A stretch of 64,000 nt of DNA, taken from NCBI GenBank assembly GCA_012295275.1, contig CM022674.1, forward strand, positions 9,386,260 through 9,450,259, given 5' to 3'. Origin of the DNA: Chrysomallon squamiferum. Its lineage: Eukaryota; Mollusca; Gastropoda; Neomphalida; Peltospiridae. Position numbers and translations under genes: made by a program. This document shows, one piece after another, positions 59,958 to 64,000 of this stretch. How positions within the stretch are numbered: position 1 is the first letter of the stretch; each line of letters opens with the position of its first letter. Below the pieces are notes generated by a model. It was not told the DNA's origin. It searched no databases and was given only the letters and a program-made list of their open reading frames with translations.

Positions 59958-61765
59958 GTGTGGAGTGTATGGTGTGTGGTGCGGATGGTGTATGGTTTGT
60001 GTGTGTGTGAGTTGTGTGTGGTGCGGATGGTGTATGGTGTGTGAGTTGTGTGTGTGGTGCGGATGGTGTATGGTTTGTGTGTGTGTGGTGCGGATGGTGT
60101 ATGGTTTGTGTGTGTGTGGTGCGGATGGTGTATGGTTTTGTGTGGTGTGTGGTGCTGATGGTGTATGGTTTGTGTGTGTGGTGCGGATGGTGTATGGTTT
60201 GTGTGTGTGGTGCGATGGTGTATGGTTTGGTGTGTGTGAGTTGTGTGTGGTGCGGATGGTGTATGGTGTATGGTGTGTGAGTTGTGTGTGTGGTGCGGAT
60301 GGTGTATGGTTTGTGTGTTTGTGTGGTGCGGATGGTGTATGGTTTGTGTGTGTGTGGTGCGGATGGTGTATGGTTTGTGTGTGTGTGATGGTGATGGTTT
60401 GTGTGTGTGGTGCGGATGGTGTATGGTTTGTGTGTGTGGTGCGATGGTCTATGGTTTGTGTGTGTGTGAGTTGTGTGTGGTGCGGATGGTGTATGGTGTA
60501 TGGTGTAGTTGTGTGTATGGTGCGGATGGTGTATGGTTTGTGTGAGGTGTGTGTGTGAGTTGTGTGTGTGGTGCGGATGGTGTATGGTTTTTGTGTGTGT
60601 GGTGCGGATGGTGTATGGTTTGTGTGTGTGTGTGAGTTATGTGTGTGGTGCGGATGGTGTATGGTTTTGTGAGTTGTGTGTGATGGTGCGGATGGTGGAT
60701 GGGTGTATGGTTTGTGCGGATGGTGTATGGTTTGTGTGAGTTGTGTGTGTGGTGCGGATGGTGTATGGTTTTTGTGTGAGTTGTGTGTGTGTGGTGCGGA
60801 TGGTGTATGGTTTGTGTGTGTGTGGGAGCTGTGTGTGTGGACGGATGGTGTATGGTTTGTGTGTGTGGTGCGGAGTTTGTGTGTGTGTGGTGCGGATGGT
60901 GTATGGTTTGTGTGTGTGTGCGAGTTGTGTGTATGGTGCGGATGGTGTATGGTTTGTGTGTGTGTGTGAGTTGTGTGTGTGGTGCGATGGTCTATGGTTT
61001 TGTGTGTGTGTGAGTTGTGTGTGTGGTGCGGATGGTGTATGGTTTGTGTGTGAGTTGTGTGTGTATGGTGCGGATGGTGTATGGGTTTGTGTGTGTGTGA
61101 GTTGTGTGTGTGGTGCGGATGGTGTATGGTTTGTGTGTGTGTGTTGTGTGTGTGGTGCGGATGGTGTATGGTTTGTGTGTGTGTGTGAGTTGTGTGTGTG
61201 GTGCGGATGGTGTATGGTTTTGTGTGAGTTGTGTGTGTGGTGCGGATGGTGTATGGTTTGTGTGTGTGTGTGAGCTGTGTGGTACGGATGGTGTATGGTT
61301 TTGTGTGTGTGTGGTGCGGATGGTGTATGGTTTGTGTGTGTGTGTGTGTTGTGTGTGGTGCGGATGGTGTATGGTTTTGTGTGTGTGTGAGTTGTGTGTG
61401 GGGCGGATGGTGTATGGCGTGTGAGTTGTGTGTGTGGTGCGGATGGTGTATGGTTTGTGTGTGTGTGGTGCGGATGGTGTATGGTTTGTGTGTGTGTGAG
61501 TTGTGTGTGTGGTGCGGATGGTGTATGGTTTGTGTGTGTGTGTGAGTTGTGTGTGGTGCGGATGGTGTATGGTTTGTGTGTGTGGTGCGATGGTGTATGG
61601 TTTGTGTGTGTGTGTGTGGTGCGGATGGTGTATGGTTTGTGTGTGTGTGTGAGTTGTGTGTGTGGTGCAGATGGTGTATGGTTTATGTGATTTGTGAGCT
61701 GTGTGTGTGGAGTGTCTGATGTGTGGTGCGGATGGTGTATGGTTTGTGTGTGTGTGTGAGTTGTG
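59957..61765 (+). repeat. GT-rich minisatellite, ggtgcggatggtgtatgg core
   Basis: Dozens of copies of a 30-45-bp unit: the near-invariant core ggtgcggatggtgtatggtt is separated by a variable stretch of tgtgtg, often with gagttgtgtgt. All frames are periodic and produce Cys/Val/Gly/Trp-rich peptides that have no value as gene evidence. The top strand is almost free of C except in the core (gcgg). Confidence 0.95.
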
Positions 61766-62195
61766 TGTGTGCAGTGTGAGGAGTCTATGGTTTGTGTTTG
61801 GTGCGTGTGGATTGTATGGTGTGTGGAGTGTGTGGTGCGTATGGTGTATGTGGTGTGTGTTGTGTTTGAGGAATGTATGTAGTGTGGTGCATGTGGAATG
61901 TATTTGGTGCCTGTGGAGTGTATGCTGTGTGGTGTATATGGTGTGTGTGGTGTGTAAGGAGTGTATGTGGTGCTTATGGTCTGTATGATGTGTGTGGAGT
62001 TTATGGTGTCTGAAGTGTGTGAGGAGTTTGTGGTGTGTGATGTTTATAATTTGTGTGGTGCATATGGTGTGTGTGGAGTGTATGGTGTGTTTGTTGTGTG
62101 TTCTGTGTGGAGTATGGTGTGTGGTGTGTGGTGTGTGTAGTATGTTGTGTGTTTGTAGTGTGTGGTATGTGGTGCATGTCGGTGTGTATGGTCTC
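61766..62195 (+). repeat. Decaying continuation of the GT-rich minisatellite
   Basis: The core is lost and only words such as ggtgcatatggtgtgtgtgg and ggagtgtatggtgtg remain, with no fixed period. Confidence 0.8.
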
Positions 62196-62204
62196 CACAT
62201 GACA

Positions 62205-62640
62205 GAAGAACACAAAAAACCTCATATTCATAACAGAAACCACATCATACATAAGATTAATGTACATCACATAAACACAAGTCACCCATTAAATTCAACA
62301 ACATACAGCTTACAACACAGACATACATATCACACACACACACACCCATACAACACACACATACAAAATACAACACATACACACATAACTACTACAACAC
62401 ACACACAGAAATACACATACACAAATACTACAACACACACAAATGCAAGATATTACACATACAGATACAACATACAAACACAACACACAAATACAACATA
62501 CAACACACACATAAGACAGCGATAACACATGTGCACACACACACACACACATGCACACATACATGCATACACATATGCAACTGTATAAGACAAGGAAGGA
62601 TTGGAAATGTGCACCACAGCATACATACCACATCATACAC
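62205..62640 (+). repeat. CA-rich low-complexity tract
   Basis: The base bias flips: after tggtctccacatgacagaag the top strand becomes rich in A and C (acacacatacaaaatacaaca, caacacacacacagaaatac). It looks like the complement of a GT-rich tract, but without the ggtgcggatgg core. Confidence 0.85.
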
Positions 62641-63080
62641 ATCATGGAGAACACTTCACAATAACAAATAAAATGCAAAACACTCATACATCATGTAATA
62701 CACCACAACAGTTTGCTTCAGTCAACAAAATAATGAAAATAACATGAAACATTTTCATTGTTTAAATTATTTGATACAAAAATGTTACACTTTAGGACAT
62801 ATGTTAGTTCAAGTTTTAATATAATTAGGTAACTGGGCTCACATTATTAATTTATTATAATCGTGATCAAAATTGATTCTTACTATCCATAAACAAACTT
62901 CAGAACAGTGACTGTCTGCAAAGCAATATAAGTAACATGGACTATATATAACAATATACTGTACATACCAACTGATACAGGCTATGTATTATAAAGAGGT
63001 TTGACTAACAGCATAAGAATGATAGTTGAATTTTGAAAATTAGCAGCAGTATTAACACAAATAATTTTTAATAGCTTCAC
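62641..63080. other. AT-rich spacer
   Basis: Nothing recognised. Specifically, no exon resembling the C-terminal half of MAD2L2. Confidence 0.5.
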
Positions 63081-63084
63081 TTAC

Positions 63085-63137
63085 CTCTTTCTTTTTGGAG
63101 TACACAACACTTTATGATGCTTATTATTATTCTTCAT
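63085..63137 (-). CDS. Possible first coding exon of a minus-strand gene
   Basis: ATG at 63,137 in an acceptable context (aaagaATGA) opens 17 codons, MKNNNKHHKVLCTPKRK, ending in a near-perfect donor GAG|GTAAGTGAAG. If used, the gene would continue to the left, into or across the GT-rich and satellite DNA. No second exon found. Confidence 0.25.
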
Positions 63138-63139
63138 TC

Positions 63140-64000
63140 TTTGGTGCTCACTCACTGCTCAGCTTCCATTCACAGTTAAGTATCACAGACCATGGTATAC
63201 ATTTCCTGATTATGGGGATACTCCTTGCTGTTAATAAAAAAAATCATAAAAGTAACCAGTACCATTTCTTTAACTTTACTTAATCATTTATGTCAGATGC
63301 AGAAAAAAAACAAAAATTAAAGTGTTTTATATTTCTCCTTCACAATTATCTTGAAAATGAAAATGGATAATTGCCTGGTTGATGGAGAGACGTAGTATTG
63401 TGTGGTGTCACTGTAACCATGTGTTTATGGAACTGGTGCATATGGAACCACAGTTTAACCATAACCGCCCCATACTGCTTATGACAGATACACAATTTCA
63501 CAAATCTTTTAATTAAAACAACTAATCTCATGTTTTGTCTTTCAAAGTTGAAAATATCACCAGTGCACCAGTTTATCAAAAACATCACTGACATACAAAC
63601 ATTTTTTTTTTTTAAATTACAATAATTAAGCATTCTTGAGAACAATGTGTGTTTGCTGGAAATCACCAAAAAAATAAATAAATTAATATTTATGTATTAT
63701 GTATACATTCAAGCATACATACATGCATGTATGCATATTTCAAAAAAAGAGAAATATATTAGCTAAAACAAATCACAAATTTTTCAAATACATTTTGTTT
63801 TTTTATGAAAAATATATACATTTATTGAAATATTTTAAAAAAATAAACAAATTTATAAATACGAAAACCATATATATAACGTATGTACAAACTAACATAT
63901 GAAAAAGGATAACAAAAAAATAACAGCAGCCTACATCATATTTTACATCTGTTAATTTAAGTTAGGAATTTGCATCCAACAACCACTATAGGCCATAATG
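63140..64000. other. AT-rich DNA with one unrecognised open frame
   Basis: A 107-codon minus-strand frame (63,669-63,346) includes DIFNFERQNMRLVVLIKRFV but has no recognised motif, splice context or neighbours. I leave it unassigned. Confidence 0.35.

Noticed and set aside
59866-62215. Long frames of Val/Cys/Gly/Trp-rich or Thr/His-rich peptides (up to 407 codons)
   Set aside because: Direct products of reading a GT-rich tandem repeat on both strands; no gene signals.
63346-63669. 107-codon minus-strand frame as a gene
   Set aside because: No recognisable domain, no splice signals and an A/T-rich N-terminus; left unassigned.

Overview
This is a window of an AT-rich, intron-bearing animal genome. 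The organism is not identified by any marker gene. The mix of short exons in AT-rich introns, long GATA/CA/TAA microsatellites, tRNA-derived SINE remains, Jockey-like, MULE and Tigger fragments and huge tandem arrays fits a lophotrochozoan, and a mollusc (cephalopod-like) is my guess only. No bacterial features, operons, rRNA genes or CRISPR arrays are present.

Left half (1-31,400): sparse genes between decayed mobile elements. I recognise three conserved genes from their exons: the 3' part of GSTK1 (glutathione S-transferase kappa; + strand, five exons, 4,051-8,346), the terminal exon of MRPL51 (mitochondrial ribosomal protein mL51; + strand, 24,289-24,467) and two exons of MAD2L2/REV7 (HORMA domain; + strand, 30,784-31,313). 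Two further genes assemble cleanly by splice phase: a five-exon, 139-aa helical protein of unknown function (- strand, 12,977-9,551) and a two-exon, 143-aa secreted Reeler-like protein (- strand, 17,111-14,906). Several single exons without a recognised family are also listed. Around these lie fragments of a Jockey-type LINE, a Mutator-like (MULE) transposase, three non-autonomous Tigger/pogo elements (one composite, one sitting inside a minisatellite), a SINE-like copy and a hAT-like MITE.

Repeat-dominated right half (27,225-62,640): a 57-bp minisatellite about 1.6 kb long flips orientation near 27.9 kb. A second patch of it (31,975-32,215) touches the start of a 27.4-kb satellite array. The array (32,232-59,640) has 48 near-identical copies of a ~565-bp unit that is itself an ancient dimer of two diverged half-units (about 315 and 250 bp). 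It contains conversion patches, sub-blocks with private variants and a 200-N assembly gap. A diverged single monomer (59,640-59,957) marks its right edge, followed by a 2.2-kb GT-rich minisatellite with a recurring ggtgcggatggtgtatgg core, which changes abruptly to CA-rich sequence on the same strand near 62.2 kb. The last 1.4 kb is AT-rich with one possible first exon.

The genes do not form a functional cluster. The striking part of the window is the satellite complex: its dimeric structure, its borders, and the fact that the known second half of MAD2L2 is missing exactly where the repeats begin.
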